DNA of 64,000 nucleotides from Moricandia arvensis (GCA_905132765.1 CAJHQP010000369.1:124001-188000); one strand, 5' to 3'; positions 51,783 through 63,445 are shown, counted from the first letter of the stretch. Notes: a model not told the origin generated them from the letters alone. Program-made: numbers and translations.

Positions 51783-51824
51783 ATTCTGATTAACTTTTTT
51801 TTTTATCTCTAATTCTGATTAACT
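51783..51824. repeat. Ultrashort insertion with 13-bp target duplication
   Basis: ATTCTGATTAACT is repeated at 51783-51795 and 51812-51824, enclosing a T run plus ATCTCTA (16 bases in total). Confidence 0.8.
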
Positions 51825-52008
51825 TAAACGTGTTATAAAAACACTTAAGTACTGTATTACTATTTTATAAAATGTGATTTCATTTTCATCCCCCATAAAT
51901 CTTTGACTTTGAAAAAAATAAATTTCTTTCGCAGTTTCTTCCTTCATATGTACTTGGTTCTCGAAAACACTCATACATAAGATCAATTTACTTGATATTT
52001 TCAGTAAA

Positions 52009-52009
<1 letters not shown>

Positions 52010-52040
<31 letters not shown>
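52010..52040. repeat. (TA)n microsatellite
   Basis: About 15 uninterrupted TA units between CC and CATCC, in the intergenic region upstream of TPPI. The surrounding 51338-53090 holds the TPPI promoter and otherwise no supported feature. Confidence 0.9.
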
Positions 52041-52044
<4 letters not shown>

Positions 52045-53092
52045 CTTTTTCTTACATATTTTAGATTTTAGATATACATCCTTTTTTACATATATTAGAT
52101 TATACAGTATGTATCAAGACTCATTAACATAGTAAGTACTAAATATTTAAACAAACAAAAAACCGGGAAAGTTGTTGAATTAATATAGACTTGACTTTAT
52201 GGGACCACGAAACATCATAATCATATACTCTTTGATTCTTAATAACAAAATCAAAATATTTAATACATTTCACTATCAAGTTCGCTAAATATATATTTTG
52301 TCAAGTCGCATTACAGGTTGCTATATACATATGGACATATCTCAAAGATAGATTAATTTTTGTCAAATTATGAAATTTATAAAATAATGACATTGTGTTC
52401 ATCACATGTTTGCTAATCTATTACTATGGCTTCTTTCCGTGGATCACTTTGGATAATGAATTTCTAACAGCAATGGTGGTAGTATATTGCGCATTACTAG
52501 CGTTTAATATAATATCATAAATAAAAGTTTAGTCGAAAAAATATATTATCATAAAATTATGTTCTCGGTATATACGTTGGCTAGATTGTAGTTACGGTCA
52601 TAATCCTTTTCCCTCTAAATCCAAAGATTATGCATGCATAGTAAAACGGTGGATTCTCCAATTCACATGCCAGTTAAAAAAATTACATACTATATGTATG
52701 CTTTTAGGCAAAGCAACGACTTTGTCCTCTTTGTTCTCGTCATCTTGTATCAATTATTATGGCAGTTATTGTTTTTTCTTTTGTGGATTTAAATGCGGTG
52801 CTAGCACGCGTAGTAATCAGTTTTTAATTTTAGTATTCACTTTTCGCATTAATTATGAAAGTCTATCGACTTTGACCCTTTTTTCTTGATTCACGATTTA
52901 ACAAGTGCCGAAAAAAAGTAAAGTTCCAATTAGTTTTTAACCAATCTTTCGTGCATGCACCTCGAAGATGTTTAATCAAAGAATAGTACTAATTTCTAAA
53001 AGAAAAAAGCTTTACAATCTTAAAACTGTACACTTACATTTTCAGATATTCGCATCATAACTTCTTAGATTAAATATTTAGGAAGTTTATTA

Positions 53093-53372
53093 GAGCATAT
53101 TTTTTAAGGAGTTTTTAGGGGGGTTTTTAACTTAAAAAGTTGATGGATTCCATTACTTTTTCTAAGAACTCGTCTTTAAAAATCTCTAATTAAAAATCGT
53201 TTCTAAAAATCCCTAATTAAGAATCGTCTATAAAAATCTCTAATTAAGAATTGTTTTTTCACTGTTTCGTGGATTTCACTGCCACATGACGGTCCACGAT
53301 TCATTTATTTTTTTTAAATTTAAAAAAAAAAAAATTTAAGAACTCCTATAGAGTTTTTATGGATGTAAATGG
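53093..53372. repeat. MITE-like element (approximate right end)
   Basis: Starts TTA then GAGCATATTTTTTAAGGAG, and carries repeated TCTAATTAA(A/G)AAT blocks at about 53185-53250, then a variant of the family motif (GCCACATGACGGTCC) beside a poly(T)/poly(A) tract. It resembles the elements at 9797-10075 and 37851-38099. The right terminus is not clear. Confidence 0.45.
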
Positions 53373-53384
53373 TATTGAATACCG

Positions 53385-53705
53385 TGTCCAGCGTATGATG
53401 ATAGCTATACTGAAAAAGCTGCATAAGTGTGGAACCAGTAGAATGCCAGGCGACTTAGCCAGCCAATGAACCGGAGAGGAGCACAAGAGATCAAAAGGAC
53501 CCCTACACTTGTCCCTCACTACCTGGAACTATAATGTGATATGACTCGTCTCTGAATCTTGTCGTGCTTCGAGCCAAACACCGCACGGGTGGTCTACTTT
53601 CAGTGCGTGTCCACCCTATTGAAACATAAAAGGATAAAAAAGCCCCTTCTCTGGTTAGTCGGCAGATTCTGCGTCTCTTGAACCCAAAAGGGAACACGAA
53701 CATGT
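53385..53705. other. GC-richer island, possible organellar insertion
   Basis: About 320 bases with markedly higher GC than the surrounding A/T-rich DNA and free of homopolymer runs. On the minus strand, part of it reads through as RRRICRLTREGAFLSFYVS in a 66-residue frame. The composition and style look like plant mitochondrial DNA, so a nuclear mitochondrial insertion is suggested. This is an impression from composition; I could not name the source locus. Confidence 0.35.
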
Positions 53706-54735
53706 ATTATAATGAATACATATTATTAGTTCATTCTACGTGTGTACACGAAGCCCACAAGTTTTGCTTTTCCACTAATGAATGATCCGAACCATGCCGT
53801 TTGTTTTTGTTTAATACGGGGTACATTATTAGGTTTTTGTTTTCTTTCCGTTGGCTGCTTAAGGGTTAACGTAATTTGCTAATTAACCACTCGTTTTATG
53901 AATTGTTAATTGCTAAGATCATGTTATTGGTTTCAAGTTTCGAGGTTGTATTAATACTAATTACTCTATTTGACATTTTTGTATTCATCTTAAACGAGGT
54001 TTGTTTTTGGTTAATTATTCAATACGTGTGCTAGTTTTATGCTTTATTAAAATTTTGTTTATAATGTCACATATTATACTATTAGTTAGCACTTTCTTTA
54101 CATTATACATATTTATATATCCTAATTACATACTCTAGAGGTTGATATCACCATTAACTTGTAAATTTGAAACTAGTTCTTTAAACAAAGCCTCCTTAAT
54201 TAGATTTTTGATTTGGTGAGTCCACAAAATTTTAGAGTTTATGGGGAATTACATACGTCATTGCAAACACCTTATTTTGCAAGGGAGGTTAAAAAAACCA
54301 TTCACCAAAAATAGATTTGGGTCGAGAAAAACTCGGACATTTGTTTTCTTTTGGACAAGTCTCACAATTTCTTTCTAAATATTGACTAAACAAATCTAAG
54401 GTTCATTTTCGTTTCTCTTATGAAACCAGGTCAACATAGCCATTAGAAAAAAAAAAGAACACAAACGACGAACCAAAAAAATTAAGAATTGATAGAAGAC
54501 GAACCCACCAACCACATCTATTGACAAATTTTACATCGATTTGAGAAGAGACAACAACAACAACAACAACAACATTGCATTCATCTCTTCTAGAAATTTT
54601 AACCTAGTTTGATCATAATGCCATTGTGTGCAAAGTTTTTGATTCAAGAAGATGGCATGCAACAAAACAAGCTTTCCTGAGGTTTAAAATTGATTGTTCC
54701 AGAACAAGGTTTTGGTTCTATCTAGCAGAGGAAAG

Positions 54736-56680
54736 ATGGCAGAAAATCCGGCGGAGAAAAGGTCGCGTCGTGGCTTGTTAGGTTTTGTGTTTGGTAGACG
54801 TGGCTTGTGGTCCAAGAAATGTACTGAGAACAATGGTAATAAAACCCCAATGCGTAGCAGCAACGCCTCGGCGCCTTGCACCTCTAATATTCAGTTCACC
54901 AAATCTCCTGGTACCGAAACAAACCCCAAAAAGCTTCAAGAACATAAAGTTTCACCTGAGCCGATCCAGAACCAGACCCAAACACAAAGACCTAAACCCT
55001 CATCGAATCAATACCCTAGTAATAATCCAGGACCGGTCCAACAACAAGCGAGGAAGGTGGTGCCTAGGGAATCTATCGGTTTATCAGGTGAGCTTGAGAG
55101 TATGATCATGGACAATCAGAAAGCCAAAGGGATGATGTTTGGTAACCTTGGGAACTTGAAGCAGCCTGGTACAACAGCTGTTGGGAACCAAACCACTGTT
55201 CAGAACAATGGATACGGTAGGAAGACAAGGGAAGATGAAAGGCGAACATCGGTTGCACCAACATTGGTTTCAAATAACCAGGACGAGTCAGGAGGATCTT
55301 TGTGTAGGGCGATATCCACAAGAATGGATCCAGAAACGTTAAAGATAATGGGGAATGAAGATTACAAGAACGGGAACTTCGTAGAGGCTTTAGCATTGTA
55401 TGATGCTGCGATAGCCATCGATCCGAAAAAGGCTGCTTATCGTAGCAACAAAAGCGCGGCATTAACAGCATTGGGGAGAATCCTTGAAGCTGTATTCGAG
55501 TGTAGAGAAGCAATCCGAATGGAGCCTCATTACCATAGAGCTCATCATCGGTTAGCTAACTTGTACCTCAGGTAATCTCATCAAAACCCTACCTTGTAAT
55601 ACAAGTAAAGTAACCCATCAAAGGGAAATGAACTTGAAACTTATAATAGGTTAGGAGAGGTGGAGAAGTCAATATATCATATCAAGCATTCAGGTCCAGA
55701 AGCAGACCAAGAAGACATTTTGAAGGCTAAAACGGTACAGATGCATCTCAACAAATGCACAGAAGCCAAAAGATTGCGAGATTGGAACACTCTGATTAAA
55801 GAAACGAGAAACACCATAGCTTCAGGCGCTGATGCAGCTCCTCAAGTATATGCATTGCAAGCAGAGGCCTTTTTGAAGAGTTACAGACATCAAGAGGCTG
55901 ATGATGTTTTGTCTAGGTGTCCAGTTTTTGATGTTGAAATGAACACAAAATATTATGGACCGATCGGTTATGCTGGTTTCTTGGTCGTATGGGCTCAGGT
56001 TCACATGTCTTCGGGCAGGTTTGGTCCCTATTGTCTTCTTGTTTTATAGAACCAGACAATAGAAACTAAACTAAACTGAATGTTTAGATGATATCATGGT
56101 TTAACAGGCTTGTGTCAAAACGTTTTTTTTTTTGTCAAATCAGATTCCAAGAAGCAGTTGAGGCGATTCAACTAGCAAACAAGCTGGACAGGAACAACAG
56201 GGAAGTAAGTATAGTTCTCCGGCGTGTACAGGCCGTTACTGCAGCGCGGTCCAAAGGCAATAACTTCTTCAAAGCCGGACGATTTCAGGAAGCTAGCGCA
56301 GCTTATGGAGAAGGATTAGACCACGACTCAAGAAACTCAGTCTTGCTATGTAACCGAGCAGCTTGTCTATCCAAAATTGGCCAGTTTGATAGAGCCGTCG
56401 AAGATTCTACAACAGCACTCACAGTCCGTCCTGCCTACGCAAAGGCTAGGCTGAGAAGAGCAGACTGTAACGCTAAGGTAGAATGTGTTCATGTGTCTTG
56501 TTGAGTCGTAAAGTTAGTGGTTAACATTTTCTTTTGTGGTTGCAGCTTGGGAACTGGGAATTAGCGGTTGCAGACTACGAGATATTGAGAAAAGAGACAC
56601 CGGAAGATGACCAAGTGATCAGAGGATTGATGGAGGCTCAGAATCAGCTCGTGAAACGCCGTGGACATGAGAATCTTTAA
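54736..56680 (+). CDS. TPR co-chaperone-like protein (TPR13-like)
   Basis: Four exons: 54736-55571, 55650-56018, 56144-56477, 56546-56680; 557 residues. The N-terminal 190 residues are basic and low in complexity (RSRRGLLGFVFGRRGLWSKK, then Asn/Pro/Gln-rich). Two TPR arrays follow, at about 205-290 (NEDYKNGNFVEALALYDAAI; AYRSNKSAALTALGRILEAV) and about 420-545 (GNNFFKAGRFQEASAAYGEG; LCNRAACLSKIGQFDRAVED; KARLRRADCNAKLGNWE). Lys/Asn/Arg positions fit a carboxylate clamp for Hsp70/Hsp90 tails. It lacks a C-terminal thioredoxin-like domain seen in TTL proteins. A CAA microsatellite precedes the gene (about 54549-54573). An upstream non-ATG extension at 54694 was rejected. Counterpart of AT5G10090. 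Confidence 0.9.
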
Positions 56681-56880
56681 CCAATCAAAAACCATTTCTT
56701 ATCTCGGTGTAAATACAAACCGTTACATTTGCGATCAAAGATTTTAAACTTTTACTAAAATTTTTAATAGTCTAAGTAGATGGAGATCACATGTAAGACT
56801 TTAAAATGAACTCTTCTTATATATATATATGCAAAGGCAAAATAGTTATGTTTTTGATAAGACAATGTTTATGTTTCTCT

Positions 56881-59142
56881 CTACATATAAGAAACTACTC
56901 CACATAGCAGAAGTAGAAGAAGATAGTTGAGTAATCTAATGGAAGAGAAGCAGCATGGTGCTAATGATGATGGTGGTGCTGATGATGTTTTGGAAGGAGT
57001 TTTACCTGCGATTGCTGGTGAAACCGCATGGCTTCTGTTTTGCTGCTCCTCTGTTGGCAATGGATTTGGTGATGAAGTGCTTCCTGGTGAAGCCTCCTGA
57101 GGTGGCGCTATCTTATCCTCTTGACCTGTGAAAAGACACCATAATTTAGATTGGATCCTGTAGAGGTCTTAACCAGTACTAATGTTCTGTTTAAAAATCG
57201 AAATCTCACATTTGGAAGCTGACCAGCCAAGCTTCATGTTCTCTCTATCGAAAACTATTCGATACCCTGTCATGTAGTTCTCTACAAAAAAAAAAAGAAA
57301 AGAAAGATAGTCTTTTACATGGAAACACTGGTCTGAGGATGTGTGAGAGAAAGTGAATAAGGTTATGTAACATACGTCCTATGACTCCCATGTCATCTTC
57401 AGTAGCACTGATAGGCAAGCAAAACTGAACAAGCCCCTGGAAAAATGATTACAACCAAGTCTAAATTGTTGATTCAAGCATGAATCATAAATGTTTCTTA
57501 CATGGAAATGATCTAACCTGACTTCGTTGGAGTACAAACAAAGGTTTGTGGATCACAAACGTGTTATTGGATGAAAACTTGAGTTTAATCGCTGGTACTT
57601 TTGGCTCAAAACTAATCCATCAAACAAAATTATAAGTGAGAACATGAAACCAAGCAGTTAGATTCTTTATCTGTGTTGTTTACCTAGTTTCATAGCAGTA
57701 CTCCCATAGGGCATCTTCCACCTTCATAACTGTAGCGTTTATGTGACTATCAATCTCAAGTGCAACTTCTCTGTATATTTCTTCAGGTAGATAAGTAAAT
57801 GATTGTCCACTGTCAATAAGGGTTTTGAAACTCGACTGCTTTAGACACGAGTTACCAACACAACAAGCCTCCACACCCACAAAGTAGGCCACACTGTAAA
57901 CAAAAAATCAACACAAATTGCTTAGCATAACTAAAAGCTGTCTTAAAACTAGTTCATTCATTTGTCCTTACAATTCGCCTTTGTATGGAAGGAACCGTGT
58001 TGATTGTTGCGTGGACGGTCCCATGTCACCAAAGTAAATCCTCCCTGAGTCTTCCTCCTCATCAAAGCACATGGAGAAAGAGTTACGCATGAGTCCTGCT
58101 TTAGAAAGAAAACTCGGAACCGAGATCTCTCCAGGTCCTAAACCCATAACACCATCTGGAGCAGGCCCTTCCAAGTACGCACCACTCTGCTTCTTACCAC
58201 ATCTGCAACATTAAAAAGATCCATACTCAAAACCACAAATAAACACCACACGAACAGAATAGTAAAAAGTAAAAAAGCGCTCACCCTACAACAACTCTAG
58301 CCTTGACAGAGGACGAAGCGTTGGTACTATACGCAAGATGTAAGATGTCCTCAACAAGTAACCCCGAGCTGGAAGTGTTGGCACTAGCGTAGTTAACAGT
58401 GTAAGGGCATTGCTCCCTCGGACTCTCACAGGTTTGAGCTGACTCACAAAGCTTATGGCTGCATAAAAACCCCTTGCTGGTGCTTGAAGTCGAGGGATTA
58501 TACTCGTTAAGATCTCTAGTAGCCTGCAGAATATATGTGGCGAGGAAGAAGCATCTGCCAATCAATCAACTGGGAAATAAGAATATTAACTAACTGTGTA
58601 ACGTACCTAAAGCATATCATTACTTATCATTCCTATCTATTCACATACCAGGCTGCTATAGTAAGGGGAAGCTAAAGGAGCGCACTGCACACAGTTGCAA
58701 GGAATCCAAAGTAGATCACTTCCGGAATCTAACGCCACAAGAAACGATACACTCGGTGTCCCAATGTCGATCCACGTGTAGTGTAGCCTGAGTCCAAAAA
58801 AAAACACATAAAAATACAAACTTTACAAAAAAAAAAGATAACTTTTTTTATTTACCATCCAAAGTCGTTTCCTGAAGAAATCGTCTTGCTTCCTTCTGAT
58901 GGAACAAGGGATTGAGACTTGGAACCGAGATTCATCCGTTGTCTTCTTAAATCAATACTCGCGAGTAACCGGTAATACTCGAAGCTCCGCTTCTCCGGGA
59001 AAGAAGTCGCCAGAGAGTTAATCGACGCTCTGCCTTCGTCGGAGAAGCGGTGGATCAGCTTTGAGGAGAAGACAGAGGCTAGACTCTTCTCTGCGGCTAG
59101 AGAGAGTATGAATAAGAGTAAAAAAGCAGATCGTGACGCCAT
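56881..59142 (-). CDS. Aspartyl protease family protein
   Basis: A pepsin-like (A1) plant aspartyl protease, probably secreted or membrane-anchored. Nine exons: 58856-59142, 58649-58787, 58285-58523, 57972-58202, 57684-57893, 57518-57611, 57376-57436, 57210-57281, 56881-57125; 525 residues. There is a hydrophobic signal peptide (RSAFLLLFILSLAAEKSLA), the first catalytic motif ALDSGSDLLWIPC, and the second TLIDSGQSFTYLPEE; Cys-rich insert segments (CESPREQCPYTVNY) fit the family. The C-terminus, after a Ser/Pro-rich spacer, is hydrophobic (LLNYLLLLLLCGVVSYM), consistent with a GPI anchor signal. Counterpart of AT5G10080. Tail-to-tail with the TPR gene, with about 200 bases between stops. Confidence 0.92.
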
Positions 59143-59751
59143 TTTTTTCAAGCTAGGGTTTATGCAGGAACAAGAACCAAGCTTTGACCTAGCAAGCCCC
59201 GTGAGACAAGAGCCAACAATGGCTGTAGAATTGGGTTTTTGAGTTCAAGTGTGTTTGTATGTATAGAATAGATACATACACAGAGATATTTGTTGGTCGG
59301 GAGCTGTGACTGACTGTGAAAGAGAGAGAGACAAGGAGAAGCTTAACGGGAAGAAAGAGTGGTTGTGAAATGACATAGTTACCCCTATTTGTGTGTACTT
59401 TACACGTGTACTCAATCATTTGTCCGGTTTGGTTTCGTTTTAATTACGGTTTCATATCATTCATGGTTAACAGCAAGTCGGGAAGAAAGCTATTTGCACA
59501 ATGACGTCAGTGCCCCTGAGGGTTTTACCCTAGGCTACACGTGTTTTCAATTATTTTCCCGGTTTAGCTTCGAAGAGTTACGGTTTTATTAAATTGAACC
59601 AATAAAATTATAAATCGTTTCCGGTTTGATTTCGAACATTGGTTCCGGTATACTTGGTTTGGTTGGCTGTCTTTTAGAAAAACCCTAATTTACATATAAA
59701 TCTTACAAAGCCGATTCAAAACCCTTCACTTGTCGGAAAAATCGCCGGAAG

Positions 59752-61444
59752 ATGGGTTACGGTAAGCATAGGCGATCTAGAGGTGGCAATTCCAATCCAG
59801 GACAAACCAGTAGGACTGATAACCTTGGAAGGTATGATAAAGCTTCTTTTTTTCTTTTTCTTTTTGAGTCGAGGGTTACTCTCTGGTCGAGTAATTACTG
59901 TTTCGTTGATCTTATAGGGAAGATGAATCGCTTCCTCATGATCAAGGTATTGAAAGATTGAATTTTTTATTGAACGGTGGAGTATCATTGATAGTATACA
60001 TATTTTGTGATTTTTTCTTGTAGAATCTGAGGAGCAATCACCAGTTCCAAAAGTTCAGTTGGCAATGTGGGTATGCATGTTCTCCTTTGATTTTAAGAAG
60101 ATAAAGTTGTAATCCAAATTCATTTGAGTTGTTTCAGATGTAAGTATTGTCTTTTATTGTTGTTGTTAGGACTTTGGTCAGTGTGATGCAAAGAGGTGCA
60201 CTGGTCGGAAGCTTGCTAGATTCAACTTGTTAAAAGTAAGTATATCATGGAACTGATCAAACATGTGTTATATGTCCTCTTCTTTTCTTTATGTTTTAAT
60301 GTCCTGCTTCAATGGTTTTGTAGGAATTACGGGTGAACACTGGCTTCGGAGGTGTTGTTTTAAGGTATCTCTCTCTCTACCTCTTATTACTTGAAGTGGA
60401 TTACACATTCTTAATCTTGTGTTTTTTTTTAAACCATAATCTGTGTCGTATGTATCTTGACAGTCCAGTTGGTAGACAATGTGTTTCCAAGGAAGACTAT
60501 AGTTTGATTCAAAGGAGAGGATTAGCTGTAGTTGATTGCTCTTGGGCACGCTTAACTGATGTCCCCTTTGCTAAGCTGCGTTGTACCGCTCCTCGTCTCT
60601 GTAAGAACTTACAATCAACCTTGCTGAATATATTTCAGGATTTTAGCCTGATCTGTAGTTAAACAAATCGTCTTTGTTCATGGTTGCAGTGCCATGGTTA
60701 GTAGCAGCTAATCCAGTGAATTATGGAAGGCCTTGTGAGCTGTCCTGTGTGGAGGCTTTATCTGCAGCTTTAATTCTATGGTGAGTCCATAACCACAAAA
60801 CTCATCCAATTGATTGGTCATACATTATTGGGTTTTTTCTGAGTATGTCTTACTTTTCCAATCAGTGGAGAGGAGGAAACGGCAAATCTTTTGCTAGGGA
60901 AATTCAAATGGGGTCATGCCTTTTTGTCTCTCAACAAGTAACAAAACTAATACAAGCAACATAGAATTACTTTTTGTTGTTCTTCCCTCTTTAACATCAT
61001 TTTTGTTGTTTCTCGTTTGCTGAGTAACATTTGGATTATGCAGGGATATTCTGAAGGAATACTCCAAATGCGAGAATAGTGCTGAGATCATATCAGTGCA
61101 AAATTCTTGGCTTTCTCAGCAAACTCAGGTCTCAAAACAACCAGCTCCCCTCAAAGAACGTAAGTCGCGTTTTTTATCTGTCACTATTACATACCATCAT
61201 ATGATGAATTTCATCATAAATGAGTTCTTGCTTTTGTTTGGTTTTTTTGTGTGTAGATGTTAGGGAAGAAGGTGATGAATCTGAGGATGATGATGATGGT
61301 CTGCCTCCTTTAGAGAGGAACATGAACCATATCAAATTGGAAGACAGTGATGAATCTGAGGATGATGATGGTCTGCCTCCTCTAGAGAAGAACATGAACC
61401 ACAAGTTGGAAGACAGTGAGGAAGATGATGATAATAGCGAGTGA
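59752..61444 (+). CDS. TSR3-like 18S rRNA aminocarboxypropyltransferase
   Basis: Tsr3 proteins transfer the aminocarboxypropyl group to a conserved hypermodified base of 18S rRNA late in small-subunit assembly; plant members were often labelled RNase L inhibitor-like. Ten exons: 59752-59831, 59918-59946, 60024-60070, 60170-60235, 60324-60364, 60464-60600, 60690-60780, 60866-60937, 61044-61159, 61257-61444; 288 residues. Family motifs are DFGQCDAKRCTGRKLARF, VVDCSWARL and LPWLVAANPVNYGRPCELSC, then FKWGHAFLSLNK. The C-terminus is an acidic tail built from a near-exact tandem repeat (DESEDDDDGLPPLERNMNH and DESEDDDGLPPLEKNMNH). Counterpart of AT5G10070. The start was chosen at the only ATG before GYGKHRRSRGG. 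Confidence 0.92.
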
Positions 61445-61825
61445 AAACAATGAGAGATTAATCTTAAGCCTTAACAACTGGAGCAAGTGTTGTTGGAGTA
61501 TAATATCATGTACTATGTTTTTTTTTAATTAATAAAACAAATTTAAATATTTTTAACAATAAACACTTTTATTGAACTGAACTTGTGTCTGAAACAAAAA
61601 AAAAAAAAAAAAAGTCTTTCTCTGCAACGTCGTTTGGTCATCTCCGCTCTCGCTCCACCGCGCAATCTTTCCAGCTTCGCCGCATTCTCCCGTCGCCCAG
61701 CTTACCAGCTGTAACCAAAGCCAGCTCTGCTTTCCCCTCAAATTCAAACCAGCTTCTCCTTACATCCAAAACCCTCTGTTTCGTTCTGTTTTTTTGTCTT
61801 TGGCTGGTTAAGAGTCGTTGGTGGG

Positions 61826-62880
61826 ATGAGTACTGTATTCAGTGAAGAGATCCTAATTGATAAGCTCGCTGAGCTCAATAGCACTCAACAGACCATTGAA
61901 AGTATCCTTTTTTAAAACATCTTAAATCTTTTCCGTAGATCTTCAAAGTTTGCTATTTTTGTATGTCAATTTGGGATTCTTGACTGTTTTTGGAATAAGC
62001 CCTATCACATTGGTGTATGTTCAACCGGGTTAAAGGTGAACTGATCGTGAAGACATGGGAGAAGCAGTTTCACAGTACAGAGATGGCTCAGAAAGTGCCT
62101 CTTTTGTATCTGGCCAGTGATATTCTTCAGAACAGTAAGCCTCAGGGTAATGAGTTCGTGGACGAGTGCTGGAATGTTCTTCCTAAGGCTGTTAAAGACA
62201 TTGTTTCCCACGGAGATGATCGTGGCAAAGGCGTTGTCTGCCGTTTGGTATGTAACTCTGTTGCTCTTGTCTTTCATTTTTGGTGTTGCAGTTGTGTTTG
62301 GAGCTCATAAGTGTTTGGAGAGAAAACATGTTTAATGCCTCATGTCTGATGTAACAGTTTGGAATACTGTAATGATTGATGTTAGGATGAACTTATTTGA
62401 AGGTTCTTGAGAATCATCTTGTGTGTTGGTTTGGTATTGCTTAGGTGTGTGTGTGATGCTATATGGAGTTGATCATCCCACTGCATCTTTCACTGTCGTT
62501 GGTGAACCTAAGTTTAAGGTCATGAGCTATTATCAGGTAGCACAAGAACAAACAGAGGAAGCTCAAAAGATGCAGAAACGGCTCAACGATGAGGATTATG
62601 CATCAAAACCCAACAACCTTTGCTCCAGTCTCAGTCTCTGCAACTGAGACAACTAACAACAACAGCATTAAGTCTGGATAAGCATCAAAAATGACGCCTG
62701 CTTCAATAGCTGTGATGCTCACAGCATCTACCTCATCACATATGATCATGCAATCTGTTCTATCTTCATTCGCAGCTGAAGCAACAAACACTTCTGGTCT
62801 ATCCAAATCAGAGAGCACAGTTCCAATTTCAGACGCTAATCCTTTTGTCCCTTCTTACAACTGCTCACAGAACCATGTGA
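61826..62880 (+). pseudogene. Decayed CID (ENTH/VHS-type) protein gene
   Basis: The first two exons look intact: 61826-61901 (MSTVFSEEILIDKLAELNST) and 62000-62247, which join in frame and encode most of a CID domain (KTWEKQFHSTEMAQKVPLLY; LASDILQNSKPQGNEFVDEC). CID proteins bind the RNA polymerase II C-terminal domain in 3'-end processing. After the donor at 62248 the central portion expected in the family is missing. Similarity resumes at about 62536 with VAQEQTEEAQKMQKRLNDED, then a frame change leads to TGA, and a further out-of-frame piece at about 62691-62880 reads SSHMIMQSVLSSFAAEA. Sequence at about 62440-62535 is unrelated and may be an insertion. It is the remnant of AT5G10060. A truncated CID protein could still be made. 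Confidence 0.82.
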
Positions 62881-63166
62881 GCTATATAGCTCTTTTTGAA
62901 AGTTCCTCTCGACACTTCTTGTATCTGATAAGTTGTAGTTTTGATGTTACGTTGTTGAGTCATTGTCAAACATGAAAAATTGACATATACGTTGAATGGA
63001 CTTATGATTATGACGCCTTTGTTCTCTTGATACTCAATAAATTAAAGAAGAAAACTTATCCACACAAGTTTCTGAAAGTAGTATCTACTCGAAACACTGC
63101 ATATCAGATAACAGTATCAATTTACAAGTCACGTTACACACATCAAAAAGGACATAACAATATAAG

Positions 63167-63445
63167 TTAAGCAGAAAAAAAGCCGTTAGAGACGGCAAGA
63201 GCAAACTGAGATTTGGCTTCAAGTTTCCTCTTCAAACTCTCCTCCATCTTCTTTACCTCACTCCCAAACATCTTCATCTTCGCCGGAAAATCATTCCACC
63301 CCGTGATCTCCGCCGAGTTTGACGCTTTCTCCGACGTTAGCTTTACTCTCCGCTCGTATTCCTCCACCACTAGCAGTGCTATGTCCGCCATTGAATCAAA
63401 ATCACTTTCTCTATTGGTTACCTTCCAATCTTTATGACCAAACAT
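63167..63445 (-). CDS. Small hypothetical protein
   Basis: A 92-residue frame from a true ATG (MFGHKDWKVTNRESDFDSMA) to TAA. It is rich in charged residues and predicted mostly helical, with possible coiled-coil character around KKMEESLKRKLEAKS. I do not recognise a family. Reasons to take it seriously are balanced amino acid composition, codon use unlike the flanking A/T-rich DNA, and good length for a compact intergenic space. The opposite strand also has an open frame (63213-63437), which weakens the case. It could also be one exon of a larger gene. Confidence 0.5.
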   Translation of the reverse strand: MFGHKDWKVTNRESDFDSMADIALLVVEEYERRVKLTSEKASNSAEITGWNDFPAKMKMFGSEVKKMEESLKRKLEAKSQFALAVSNGFFSA

